Shown piece after piece: positions 11,202 to 22,261 of a stretch of 64,000 nt of DNA; within the stretch, counting starts at the first letter, position 1; each line of letters starts with the position of its first letter. The notes below the pieces were generated by a model. It searched no databases, had not been told where the DNA came from, and worked only from the letters and a program-made list of their open reading frames with translations. This DNA comes from Saccharina japonica (taxonomy: Eukaryota > Sar > Phaeophyceae > Laminariales > Laminariaceae): assembly GCA_008828725.1 (NCBI GenBank), contig MEHQ01001995.1, positions 165,078-229,077 of the forward strand, in the 5' to 3' direction. The translations under genes and the position numbers were made by a program.

Positions 11202-11333
11202 TTACGGGGGAGCATAGTAAATACTAGTAATACTACTGTAGTAATACTAGTAGTAAATAGAACCTACGGTACACCCAAAAAGCTACCAGTATATATTTAT
11301 CTATTTTTACTAACAATTTTCGGTCCTTTGTAA
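11202..11333. mobile_element. TTACGGRGGACC inverted-repeat element, copy 1
   Basis: TTACGGGGGAGCATAGTAAA at left and a decayed GGTCCTTTGTAATA at right, with TA outside the left end. The same ends occur at 27892, 54694, 58321 and 60787. Confidence 0.55.
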
Positions 11334-11989
11334 TACAGTAAATAAGCTTGCTGCTGCTGTTTGTAATTTCGCTACGGTATTATTGTATCATAACCTGTGA
11401 CACACCTATCAATATACTGTTACAAGTAGCTGTCTATACTACTATTAATACTATTAATACTACTACAAGCTGTAACAGTTACAGCTGTACTTGAAGAGTA
11501 GACTCGTATGTATGAATGATATGCGTGCGAAGTGTACAAGGGGATTTGGTATAGAGGCGCTTTACACTACGTACGAGTATTTACTATTACTAATAGTGGT
11601 ACGACGAACTACGCCACAGCGGGACCGATATCCCCAGCGGACAAAAACAATAAAACAGCGTACGTAGTACGTATTAATAGTTTTAATTCACAAACACCAT
11701 CATAGACTACATTTGAATATAGTACCGGCACACCTGGCGCACGTGTCTGACGAATCACGCAGCTTGTGCAAAGTTGAGTTTTAACCATTCAATTGGACGT
11801 AATCACAGCTGACGTTTTTTTTTCAATTAAAAAAAAACATTCATTCACAAGAAAAAAATCAGATGGCCACCACCCACAACACCACATCCTTTACTACGAG
11901 ATGCAGCGATCCAGTTGCCAACAGATTCACACCCCGCACGAATGCGGGTAGTTTTGACAAATACTCGCGAAAACCATCCGCCGAACAGG

Positions 11990-12245
11990 TAACAGGTATT
12001 TTTCCCCGAGCGAATTTTCGCCCCATGTCTTTTAGATATGATATTCATCCACGGACAAATTCCCGCCCCATGTTTTCGAGAAACTATCCATCTATGACGG
12101 ACGAGTATTCGCCCATGTTTTTGAGATACTAGTCGCCCGTGTTTTCGAGAAACTAGCCGTCTACGGAAGAATATTCGCCCATGTTTTCGAGAAATTATTC
12201 GTCCGTGAACGAATATTCGCCCCATATTTTCGAGAGGGTATTCGT
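11990..12245. repeat. 43-bp TTCGCCC/TTTTCGAGA minisatellite, block 1
   Basis: Diverged units built from GAATATTCGCCC, ATGTTTTCGAGAAACTA and TTCGTCCACGGAC. A second block lies at 12783-13085. DNA between them (12246-12782) holds CACGACACAC runs but no gene. Confidence 0.85.
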
Positions 12246-12782
12246 CACCTGCCGATGAATAGTTTGCCCTACATCAGACGAATACTTTCCGCGCACGCTT
12301 AGTTTTTGCCCTGCATCAGGCGAATATTATACTACCCGGGTGCACGAATGCTTTAATACCAGCCTGGTGAAACACAAAGCAGAAACAAAAAAATACAGAA
12401 TTGAGAGCTGCGGGGCTCGAACTCAAGTCCACACAATCCAGAATCGCACACCGCATCATATATGTACCAGGTATCGTATTTCAAGAAGAGGCGAAGTAAT
12501 TATGCTTTTTCCGTCCTTGCGCCCGGCGGAAAACTTAACCTTTCCTCATAAGATAACTGCATATTATATATGTAGGCCATAAAACAACGCCACACGACCC
12601 CGACACACAAAGCCCCACGACCCCAAACACACAACACACGACACACGACACCCAATCTGCTCCTCGGCCGGCTGCGATAAGCCATGCAGCAGCGGCAGTG
12701 TGTCGCGTGTTAATGACGAGTGTTCTACTAGAGGTTTTGAACACCCCGCACATATACTACTAGTATACTACTACTAGACTAC

Positions 12783-13085
12783 TTTTGACGAATAATCGCG
12801 AAACGTATTCGTCCACCCGGGCGAATATTCGCCAAGAGTTTTCAAGATACTATTCATTCACGGACGAATATCCGCCAGTGCTTTCGAGAAAGTATTCACC
12901 CACCGACAAATATTCGCCCCTCGTTTTTGAGATACTAGTGGTCCAAGGACCAATATTCGGCCCACATTTTTGAGATAATATTCGTCCACGGACGAATATC
13001 CGCCCTATGTTTTCGAGAAAGTATTGAATATTTGCCCCCGTTTTTGAGATATTATTCGTGCACGGACAAAATTTCTCGCCATAAA
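12783..13085. repeat. 43-bp TTCGCCC/TTTTCGAGA minisatellite, block 2
   Basis: About seven diverged units of the same motif as block 1, for example TCCACGGACGAATATCCGCC followed by TTTTCGAGAAAGTATT. Confidence 0.85.
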
Positions 13086-13570
13086 CCAAAGTTGAAGCCA
13101 ACTGATACGAATACCTATTCTTGTTTTTATTCGTATTCGTGCGGTGGATGTTAAATGCATAATTGACACACTATGCCGGCATCTATGCGGAGCCCTTGTA
13201 GCGGAAACATATATAGTAAACGGTAATCAACTCTCGCAACGCACTATCAGGAGCGGAGAGTGACGGTCTGCGCTTTTCGCACCTGCAATAGTCAAGCATG
13301 AGGACGCCCAATTTGGCCAGCAACACTTCGGTGGCGCCGGCACCAAAGCCTTATGGAGGAGGATGGTGGATTAACCTGACGCTTTCCCAGCCGGCGTTTT
13401 AGAAGCTATTCCTGCCGTCAAACCTCACGGCCCTGGTAGAAAAATTGCCGCCCAGGTTGTGCGGGGATGACGTGTAGGCGCCTTATTGCGGCCGGGACTA
13501 TGAGGAAGTGGAGTGGAGACCGCGTATGGAGGAGCTAAATCTCGGAGCAAGGTAGGATGGGGGTTCGGGT

Positions 13571-14104
13571 GTGTGTGTGGGGGTGGAGCTTGTGGCGTTA
13601 CGTCCCGAATGCACGATGAGGCAGGCAACTGGATCATCCGGACATACGCGACTAACGCGTTCAACTCGGTCCTGCGGAAAGCCCATGCTCGACCAGGTGG
13701 CCGCCTGCACGCCAGCGCGCACGGGGTTCGTAGCCAAGTACTATAGCGAGAGGCCCGCCTACGTATTCTTCCAGGTTGATTCAGGAGAAAGGGCAAAGCT
13801 TGAATGCTCCCGCGGGGTGCAACAAGGAGACGCTATGGGACCGGCCCTGTTCTGCCTGCCGCTAGGTACGACCGTGGCTTTCGAGGATTCGGGAGGAACA
13901 CAAGTCGCAGGAGGTCGAATCCTTCGCATACCTCGACAACATCATTATCGCGGCCGAGGAGATATGACCAACATCACCCATAACACGGTGGGAGTGGTGC
14001 CTTTCCTCGAGCGAGTGCTGACAGTGAGGGGGATACACCTCAACCCGGGCAAGACGATTGCCTTGGCCCCGACCGGGCACGTGCCTACGCCGGAAGAGAT
14101 ATAA
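13571..14104 (+). pseudogene. LINE reverse transcriptase remnant
   Basis: Longest open piece of the RT. The QQGDAMGPALF block is motif B. The motif C region reads YLDN (Asn codon at 13938) in another frame where an active enzyme has two Asp. The motif A region reads TYATNAFNSV (Tyr codon at 13645) where relatives have an Asp three residues before NAFN. Both catalytic carboxylates thus look lost, and the polymerase is dead. Confidence 0.7.
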
Positions 14105-14520
14105 CTTTTGGCAGGAGTCGGTGTCCGCATAGCGGACGAGGGCGGGATAAAGGTGATTGGGCTGCCCCGTCGGCACTGAGGAGTTTGCAATAGAGAGTGT
14201 CATATGGATCGTGCGCGAGGGGGGGGGGGGGGGGCAGCTCGCGCGGATGCTGCCACGCATACTGGACAAACAAGCGGCCAACCTCATAGCCATCGGCTCT
14301 GTGGTGCAACGAACGGCTGGTCTATGTCGAGCGGGTGATGGACCCATAGCTCTCCCTGCCAGCTTGTCGAAGGGCCGATAATGGCGCAATGTGGATGCTC
14401 GAAAACCTTCTCGAGCTCCCTGGAACGGCGGAGGAATAGTCGGTTTTCGAGGAGAGGTGCATGGCGGAACGGCCCACATTGCTACCCCACCAACTTACAC
14501 AAGTCTAGTTTGTCGACGGA

Positions 14521-14754
14521 CGCATGCTACGATAGAGGTGCACCATGTTTTTTCTGAGCTCCTCACTTAAGGAGCGTCATACCTCACCGAACAAATGTTT
14601 GTGGAGAAAAATAAAAAGTGCTGCCGGATGAGAAATCTCATGACCGAAGTATAGTCTGAAACAATATTCGTCACAAAAATGAAAGTCCGACGAATTTGGG
14701 TTAAGGTGTCCGATCGTTCAGAAAACGATTCAGCCAAAAAGTGCTGCCTCTACG
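14521..14754. mobile_element. GCATGCTACGATAG inverted-repeat element, nested in the LINE
   Basis: Left end CGCATGCTACGATAGAGGTG, right end AAAAAGTGCTGCCTCTAC. It interrupts the LINE between QLTQV.FVDG and GAEGFGMSSAEA, which read on across it. The direct flank ACGG(G)A may be part of a target duplication. Other copies: 20353, 24024, 33069, 52395, 57510. Confidence 0.75.
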
Positions 14755-15379
14755 GGAGCAGAGGGATTCGGAATGTCGTCAGCAGAAGCGATAATCATGT
14801 TCGCAACGGATAGGGATCTTGGTGGGCAACGCTACCCGCAGTCCTGGCGGACCTCTCTTGGCAGCCTGGAGAAGGTGTGGAGGTACCTTCCAGAGTCAGA
14901 ACTGGTGGCCAGTATATAAGAGGGAGTGCGAAGCCTCCGAGATGGGCACAAGGTCACCGAAGAGGAGATGGGTGAAGTAGTGCCGCGGGGATGAAGGGAC
15001 AGGGCATTCCGCCCGGGGGAGGTCACCGCTTCAGGGAATTCGGATCGAGAGGTGTTAGCAGCACACGACGCTGAGACTACCTACTCTCACAAATACCCGA
15101 AAACAATCGTGAAATAGGTCAACCGGGTGCGGTACAACCGGTACGTGACATCTCTCGACGGACTCCCCACCCATGCGCGCTCGCCGGAGGAGGAGGAGGT
15201 TGGCCCTTTCGGGGAGAGCGAGACCCGCAAATGCGCAAAGGCCAGGCAGCGGAGCCAGTCAGGACCAGGGGCTGCCGCGTGGTTGCGAGCGAGGCCGGTG
15301 GACGCTCAACGCGTCATACCACCCCAGGAGTTTCTGTAGGCAGGGCGGCGACATCTAGGAACCGAGGAGCACTTGACGG

Positions 15380-16080
15380 GGACATGCCCTGCCTGTGGTG
15401 CAGCGGATGCCAACACGCGACATGCATGCACGTTTGTGCCACCGCGGGGGCGCGCAGGTAAATCATCGCCAGGCCATTGGTCCACTCGACCTCCCGCGTG
15501 CTGAAGCGAACGTCCGTCCGTCTGCCACCAAGTGGAAAGCGGTGCGCCCTTTAACGCCGATAAGGGCCTGCGCATGGCCATCGTAATTGAGAGGGGAGGC
15601 CTCCGAGACGCGTTGGCATCGTATCTCCCACACAAAAGCATACTCCTCTACGTCACCTATGCGGACCCCCAAGCGCGGGTTCACTTGCATGTCGGCAGTG
15701 CCGACCAAGATGGATCAGCTGCTTTTATCGTCTGAGGCGCGAAAGCGCAACTACTACACTTGCGTTGAACATGTGTCCTTCGTCGATCTCAGCCATGCGC
15801 AAACTTGTCACCCTTGCGGTGGAAAGCTTTGGGCGTCTTGGAAGGGAAGGCAGCGAATTAATCGACCAGCTAGCGACGGGAGTGGTCGGAGGAAGGGATG
15901 AGGGGGGCAATGGTCAAGAAAGGCATCTGCAAGGAACGCCTTTTACAGATAATTTCAGTGACCTCTCGCGGGTTGCGATGTTTCGCCGAGTTGACCCTCG
16001 GTACAACCTCGCATTACGGGACCGACAAGCGAGGAGAAGGAGGAGAGGGAGGAGGGAAGATGAGGGGGGGGGAGGGCTGC
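15380..16080 (+). pseudogene. LINE zinc knuckle and endonuclease-like tail remnant
   Basis: Frame fragments give CPACGAADANTRHA then RLCHRGGAQVNH, a C-x2-C-x8-H-x3/4-C knuckle. Further on come LRMAIVIERGGLRDALAS, SILLYVTYADPQA and MRKLVTLAVESFGRLGREG. The LRM.IVIE and LL.VTYADP blocks look like the core strands of a PD-(D/E)xK fold, with the expected acidic residues (Asp before IVIE, Asp before VTYADP) replaced by Ala and Tyr. Family assignment is from memory of R2-like elements. Confidence 0.6.
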
Positions 16081-17030
16081 TGCCGATGACGTGGGGTTGG
16101 CACATAGGTGCCGAGTGGGGGGTTATAAAATAGTTGGACGTATGAAGGATAGCAAATTATTGAGTTTTTCTGGCTAGAATGAGGTTGAGGATGCATGGCT
16201 TTGCTATTTTGTAGGCCGGTCATTGCGAAAAACGTGTTTAGGTGTGGGGTGTATTGATCTTTTCACGAAGAAGGGGAACACGATTTGGATGAACTCATCA
16301 CCCGGTTAGGTTTGATTGAAAGGCACAAGTGCATGCCACTCTTGCAGATTTGATCGGTGGAACGTCGGTTAGCAGTCGGTAAAGACATTCATTTGTAAGG
16401 GGGACTGCATTGTTGGTGTACGTTGGTCAAGTACTCAGGTATGATTGATAGGTATATGTGAATGCTATGATATAAATACGAGCTGCACATTCAGATGGCA
16501 AATGGAATAAAAACTACTACTACAAATAAAGGGCCACCACCCAGAGACACGAACAAAAGCCACCCACGTACCAATCGACCCCCCCCNNNNNNNNNNNNNN
16601 NNNNNNNNNNNNNNNNNNNNNNNNNNNNNNNNNNNCAGCAGTGGCAGTATCAAAGGGAACACCTCCCTGAGATAGTCGGGGGTTGCGCTGACGTGCAGAC
16701 ATCAAGCAAAGGGCTTCCAAGCCGTCAAGCCAACAGTGTGGGGAGGTGTTCAGGAGAGTGTTCTTTTATTAGTATATCCATATGATTCTTGATGGTTTTC
16801 AACGGTACTGGTGTGTTTCATAGGTCCGGCGCAAGGTACGAACGAACGCGAATGGGAGCTTGTTTCGCTCCTCTACCCGGAGTCTCTCTCACAACACCTC
16901 AACACCTACCTACCTCAACACCTACCTACCTCAACTTTAACGTACCATACAACGGGACGGTACCAGAAGCAATAGCAACAACAGCGTTCTGTTAATACTA
17001 TTATACAGCACGGCGTCAGAAATACTTGCA
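16081..17030. other. Intergenic DNA with assembly gap
   Basis: No gene seen. The run of 49 unresolved bases at 16587-16635 is a scaffold gap; it follows a C run. Repeated CCTACCTAC units lie near 16905-16935. Confidence 0.7.
16587..16635. other. Assembly gap (49 N)
   Basis: Unresolved bases, so distances across this point may not be real. Confidence 0.99.
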
Positions 17031-17205
17031 GTACAGTACAGTACAGTACAGTACAGTACAGTACAGTACAGTACAGTACAGTACAGTACAGTACAGTACA
17101 GTACTGTACAGTACAGTACAGTACAGTACAGTACAGTACAGTACAGTACAGTACAGTACAGTACAGTACAGTACAGTACAGTACAGTACAGTACAGTACA
17201 GTACA
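17031..17205. repeat. (GTACA)n pentamer array
   Basis: About 35 units of GTACA with a single interruption near 17104. The unit is close to self-complementary (GTAC core), so both strands can fold back. Frames read VQYST on plus and LYCTV on minus, both artefacts. Confidence 0.97.
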
Positions 17206-18647
17206 AGCGTGCTGCTTTGGAAATGGCGAAGTTCAGGCTTTTACGATACCCCCCCCGTACATTCCCGGGGAGAGAGCGAGCTGTCCCCCGGAGCGCGCCT
17301 TCTCCAGCCCCCCATTTGGCAAGGGGGACATCGGGGATTGCTCTTTCGGCGAGGTAGCCGAACGCTGATGCGTCGGGCGGGCGTGGCACCATCCTGAGTC
17401 CGCGGGTGGTACGGTGGCACTCGGCAGAGTCGCCCCCCCGCGAGGTATGCTATGACAACACAAAACCACGTCAATATTGCTAATAGCAACATTATTGTAC
17501 TATAAAATACTACTATAGTAGAACGCAAACAAACGCATTAAATAATAGGGATATTTATAGACAAAACATCCGCGACGCTTCGCTAGCAAACATTAAAAAA
17601 CCACGCGAAGTGTCGCGGTTTTTGTGCCTATACAAGTACTAAAAAAGCGCTTCTATATACCAAATCCCCTGCTGTACTTGGCACGTCTACGCCTATTTGT
17701 AGTCGACCACACTATGAATACCGGCGTTTCAGTACCGGCCTCAATCGGGATATCCTATTGAATAAACCGGACTATTAATAGATTCTACCGGTATATTGGT
17801 AATCTGTGGCATAATATCGTATGTCAACCAAACAACAGTGTGTTTTCTACACGGAATTCGCATAGCCGCTGCCGAATTTACTATTTCCCCGGCAGCGATA
17901 CGGCTTTGTTGCTTCCACACTAACTTCAAGTTCAGTCGCTCCCGAATTTATCACTTCTTGAATTGTTATGGCTCTGTTGCTCCCAGGCTAACTTCATGTA
18001 TGACCGCTCTCGAGTTTCTCACCAATTCTGTTTGGCCTCCGGTCTGTCAGGCTAAGCTTCTTATGCTTTTTGTGGATTTTTTTTTATGATAGAGGGCTGT
18101 ACTGTACGTAGGCCTGCATGCACGTTATATATACATGTGATGGAGTCCACAGGTATAGATATGGGAACGTTCTTAGGATCCTCAGGATAAGTGATGTCAC
18201 ACCTCTCTCACATGAGGTGCACACGGTAGAATCGGAAACCCGAATAGTAGTGTGTTTGATTCCCCTATATATCTCCCACTGTTGTATGAGACTAAGACAG
18301 CTTCGGGTACCCTTTTGTCCCCCTGATCTCTGTACCCTATTAATAGTTACTCTTGATGGAGTAGGAGCGACATCATTACTGGGAGGACTATAATATGATG
18401 GACGGGTAACCCAGCACCCACAAACCTGCACCCCTTTGGAGGTAACGCTTCATATCACATACAAGGTACAGTTCTATGCTGTACACAAGGAACACAGGAA
18501 ACCTACCTTCGAAGTGTATATCAGGTACGGCATGCAGTGATGATATTTACCAGTAACAAACTAGTATCATGCCTTTAGCCTGGGCTGTCTATATGTTTTG
18601 ATATCGCTTGCGCCTCACCGGGGGGGAGGGGTACTCATCAGCCGCAT
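17206..18647. other. Intergenic DNA without recognised gene
   Basis: 17220-17440 is GC-rich with short open frames but nothing recognisable. A 35-base motif at 17640-17680 (CTATATACCAAATCCCC core) recurs inverted at 11540-11565. 17860-18010 holds two diverged copies of a 'GAATTTATCACTTC'-like stretch. Confidence 0.5.
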
Positions 18648-18852
18648 GCCGTACATGGCCGTAGTAGTATGACCATAGACCCTCGCATCCCTACAATGCC
18701 GGGACGGAGCACGTTAGGCTTTCACCAACCAGGCAGATATTGCTTGCACCAAGCGTGAAGCGCCGTGAGGTATTGGGCGAGTCGCATGGAAGGTGAGCTG
18801 CAGCCTGCTAAGAACCGCCTCTGAGGCGGACTTGCATATGGACGACAGCTTC
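18648..18852 (-). repeat. 215-bp dispersed repeat, copy 1
   Basis: Reverse complement of the copies at 22995 and 37796. Shared blocks include CATATGCAAGTCCGCCT, GATGCAGCTCACC, AATGTCTGCCTGG and GCTCCGTCCCGGCATTGTA. Its 3' side (left here) ends against a G-rich run, the complement of the C-rich end seen in the other copies. Confidence 0.85.
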
Positions 18853-19255
18853 AATGAGTTAATTTAATTTCTGGTGTGGCCACTTCCTGAGACAGCAATG
18901 GGTTTTACTATGCATCTGCCTCGCGGACGCCTTACCATATACACACTACGTGATACGACCATTCCCCTTGTGCGGAACAAAGGTTCTCCACCCCGCACAA
19001 ATGATCTAACTCGACCGCCAGCTTTGGTGACCGCCAAAAAAACAAAAAAAAACGCCTCCTACTCAGAGTACCAGAGGGCTGAATCTGAACACAGGGAGTG
19101 TTGTTCTAGATAGTATATACGAGTATGAAACTCGATCTATGCCGGGCTGAGGCATTAACTGTAAATATAGATGGCAAGCAAAGCCATTGAACATGCAAAC
19201 AATGATTGTGATGCCTCTACCCGTGGCATTACTACTGTACCACCATCGCCATCAC

Positions 19256-19560
19256 CACTGCGACCACCACCACTACGACCACCACGATGACGAAGACGAC
19301 GACGACCACCACCACCACCACCACCACCACCACAACCACAACCACCACCACCAACACCAATACCAACACCAACACCAACACCAACACCAACAACACCACC
19401 AACACCAACACCAACACCAACACCAACACCAACACCAACACCAACACCAACACCAACACCAACACCAACATTACCAACACCAACACTAACACCAACACCA
19501 GCACCAACACCAACACCAACATCACCAACACTAAAATCACCGACAACAGCGCTACCACCA
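19256..19560. repeat. CCACCA / CCAACA microsatellite
   Basis: Trinucleotide CCACCA to about 19352, then the hexamer CACCAA for about 180 bases. Every frame on both strands is open, giving His/Gln, Thr/Asn, Gly/Val and Leu/Val runs. No splice or start context supports coding. Confidence 0.95.
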
Positions 19561-19917
19561 CCGCCACCCCCAGAGAGGTGAAAATGCATCGTCATGGCAG
19601 GAGGTGTGGGGTAGTTGTTCGAACTGGTCCCATCGAATGAATGGAGCAATGGTTATTCGTACTGATAGACGGAAACGAGCCCAATGGAAGTACAGTAGAC
19701 GCATTCGTTTCTATGCAATCGCAAGCACCAAGTAAAGACTCCTTTACCAGTGCACCCAGACCAACAGCATCTCTACGAGGGCTGAGCGTTTCACCAGGCT
19801 TCCTCTCGATGTACTATAGTAGAGGCAGAGGGAAGACCGCCGCTACGTCACCACTACGAGTGCAAGAGATCGTACGAGCCTCAGGAAACCTCTCGGCTGC
19901 CTTCAAAAGAGCACACT

Positions 19918-20345
19918 AGCATAGCACACTGACACAACAATAGCACAATATCACAATAACACAATAGCACACTATTATAGAACAGTAACCCAACGGCACG
20001 ATAGCACGAAAACACAATAGCGCAATATCACAATAGCACAACAACACAACATCACAATATCACAATAACACAACCATAGCACAATAGCACAATATCACAA
20101 TAGCACAGTCAGTATCACAATAATAACACGATGGCACAATTGCATATTAGCTCAATAACTCAATAACACAAGAGCACAAGAGCACAATAGCACAATAATA
20201 GCACACATGACACAATGGCACATTACCACACTAGCACAATAGCACGATATCACAGCAGTAGCACAATGGGACAATAGTAGCACACTACAGTAGTATCACA
20301 CTACTACTGTAGTAGTATCACAATAGCATCACAATAGTATTATAA
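19918..20345. repeat. CACAATAGCA degenerate tandem array
   Basis: Some 40 variants of CACAATAGCA and CACAATATCA, loosely 9-11 bases long. Non-coding. Confidence 0.92.
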
Positions 20346-20352
20346 TAATATC

Positions 20353-20636
20353 AGACACGATAGCGGTAGCATTCTTTGGCTGGGAAAATTCCTGAATAAC
20401 GTAGCTCCTTGACCCAAAACCTCGGAATTTTCGAATTTTCTTCTTGTGTGGCAATGGCTGCTATTGGGATTGTTCATCTGCAGTAGTATCACTTTCCGTT
20501 TTCTCCAAAATCAGCTTTTGGGTGACTTCCTATTACTTAGTATGACTTAGTATTACTTAGTATTAGTATAGAGCTGCTCAAATGAGAAGCGTCGGAAGAC
20601 TCTTTGGCATGGTGCACCTCTCCCATACGATGCGTC
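20353..20636. mobile_element. GCATGCTACGATAG-family element, diverged copy
   Basis: Ends ACGATAGCGGTAGCATTCTT and GGTGCACCTCTCCCATACGA pair as inverted repeats; the interior GAGCTGC and GTAGCTCCTTGACCC blocks match the other copies. Confidence 0.65.
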
Positions 20637-22261
20637 ATCACAATAGTAGCACAGTAGCACAATATCACACCATCACAATGGCACAGCAGCATAGGCCGCA
20701 TAGGCAGCCAAGGAGGCTGGAGGACTATTCATACTCAATTCGAACCTACCCCCCCCCTTCACAAAACAACAGCATTGTAATAGGAGCATACGAGTAAGCA
20801 GGGTGGAAGACGCGGGGGGCGATGTGCGCGATTCTTCTTGGAGCAGTAGACGCCGGAGAGAATGCCAAATGTGAAGAGATTACCCCGCCACAATACGGTT
20901 TGGAAGGTCGAACCGTGAGAAGCGAGTCAGTGTATCATGGACGGGAGGTGGCACCCTAGTGCGAGACTAGGGACAAGGTGCGCATTTTGTGAACGGTGTC
21001 TAGGGTTTCCCACTCCCTCCTGAGCAGGAAACTACCATTTGGTTTGATCCAACCATGAGCGCCATGCTCCCACAACGGCCGTTCGAGCTACCGTATCGCT
21101 TAGAGGTGGACCATCCATGGGTGAGACGACGGGAGGTTATCAGGGGTGTGTTGAACTGGAAAGGGGGGGGACTAGGCTCCCTCCCGGCCGATTCACGCGA
21201 GATCGGCCACATAAACCACCCGGTGCCTTCATAACGTAGTGGACATGAAGAGCGGGAGGAAGTCTCACCATGGAGAACGGAGGAAGGCCGCCAGCAGCGG
21301 ACACTCACCACCATCGTGCTTCTTCGCAATAAAGACGACCAGTTAGAGATTGCAAGGCCTATTTAATTAGCATTGGTATTGGTGTTTAGGTTATTGCCCG
21401 TGATGGTAATAGTGTGGTTAAACCTCGTCATGTCTCGCCTCAGCGACAGCAGACAGCAGTACTGCGAGGCCGGGTGGGAGGGATACTTCCCGACGAGGAG
21501 TAGGAGAAGCGAAGCGTTGGCCCGGTGCGGGCCACCGTCGATACTTTGTCCGTCGTTCGAAGACTGTAAGGGCTTGCAAGGGCTAGACTAGTAATAGACT
21601 GCCCCTGACCTTTTAATGTGTATACTGTGATCAAGTTAATAAGATGACTCATTAATAAGTAGCACACCCCCTGGGACTAATTTGCTACTTATTAAGAGGC
21701 AATTTTCTCCAACCCATGCCTTCGAGGGGGCACAGACAACGAACATGATGGCGCTGGAAATATCTCAGGAAATACCTCGGGAACGGCCTCGAGATCTTTC
21801 CAAAGACGCGTCGCTCGGCGTTTAAATATTCTCCAAACTATCGAGAAAAACAGCCTCAAAATAGCACATTCGTACGAGGGCATAAAGGGTGTATGTGTTG
21901 TCTTATCACTCGTGTGCTCCAATAACCGAGAAAACGCGTGCCATTAGAGACCATTTGTAAGAGATATTCTCCCGTTCCACAAAGGCATGTGTGCTTGCGT
22001 AGCACGCACGGACACGTTTTGATGGCTGAGTACCTGGTATGCGTCTATATTACGGGTGCCGCCAACGATACATGTGCTATGACGTTTGCATACTTCCAAC
22101 ACGATTTGCGTCGCCACGATTGTCGCGCCGTGCCGGTTCAATCGATTCAACGCAAATCCAGGCAAGGTGTGAGGGAGTTTGGCATATAGGGGAAGGGGGT
22201 GAGGGGGAAATATTAATTAACATGCATAACAAAAGCTGCATGGGGCAGATCATCTAGACAT
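20637..22261. other. Intergenic DNA with one coding-like fragment
   Basis: No complete gene. A plus-strand frame at about 21038-21232, with neither a natural start nor a splice context, reads LPQRPFELPYRLEVDHPWV and then VRRREVIRGVLNWKGGGLG before a stop. Its residue use is protein-like and its GC is high, but I do not recognise it. It could be a remnant of a mobile-element protein. Confidence 0.35.

Larger units (their letters stand above)
13285..16080 (+). mobile_element. Decayed LINE with restriction-like endonuclease tail
   Basis: A non-LTR element relic broken by many stops and frameshifts. In order: an RT domain (13300-14110) with NAFNSVL, ERAKLECSRGVQQGDAMGPA, FAYLDNIIIAAEE and NPGKTIALAPTGHVPTPEEI; a linker region (14110-15370); a CPAC...H...C zinc knuckle (about 15385-15440); and an endonuclease-like tail with ADPQARVHLH and AVESFGRLGREGSELIDQ. 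An RT followed by a CCHC knuckle and a restriction-like endonuclease is the layout of R2/CRE/NeSL-type LINEs. An inverted-repeat element (14521-14754) splits it. GC is higher than in the surroundings. The 5' limit is vague. Confidence 0.75.

Noticed and set aside
12400-12440. tRNA-like B box on the minus strand (GAGTTCGAGCCC)
   Set aside because: No A box at the right distance and the T arm does not pair.
16638-16651. 14-base match to the 5' end of U4 snRNA
   Set aside because: Nothing downstream fits the U4 stem-loops or Sm site, so it is noted only as an oddity next to the gap.
17026-17397. Frames through the GTACA array
   Set aside because: Produced by the pentamer; no independent coding evidence.
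19155-19649. Long Gly/Val-, His/Gln- and Thr/Asn-rich open frames
   Set aside because: All frames on both strands are open because of the CCACCA/CCAACA repeat.
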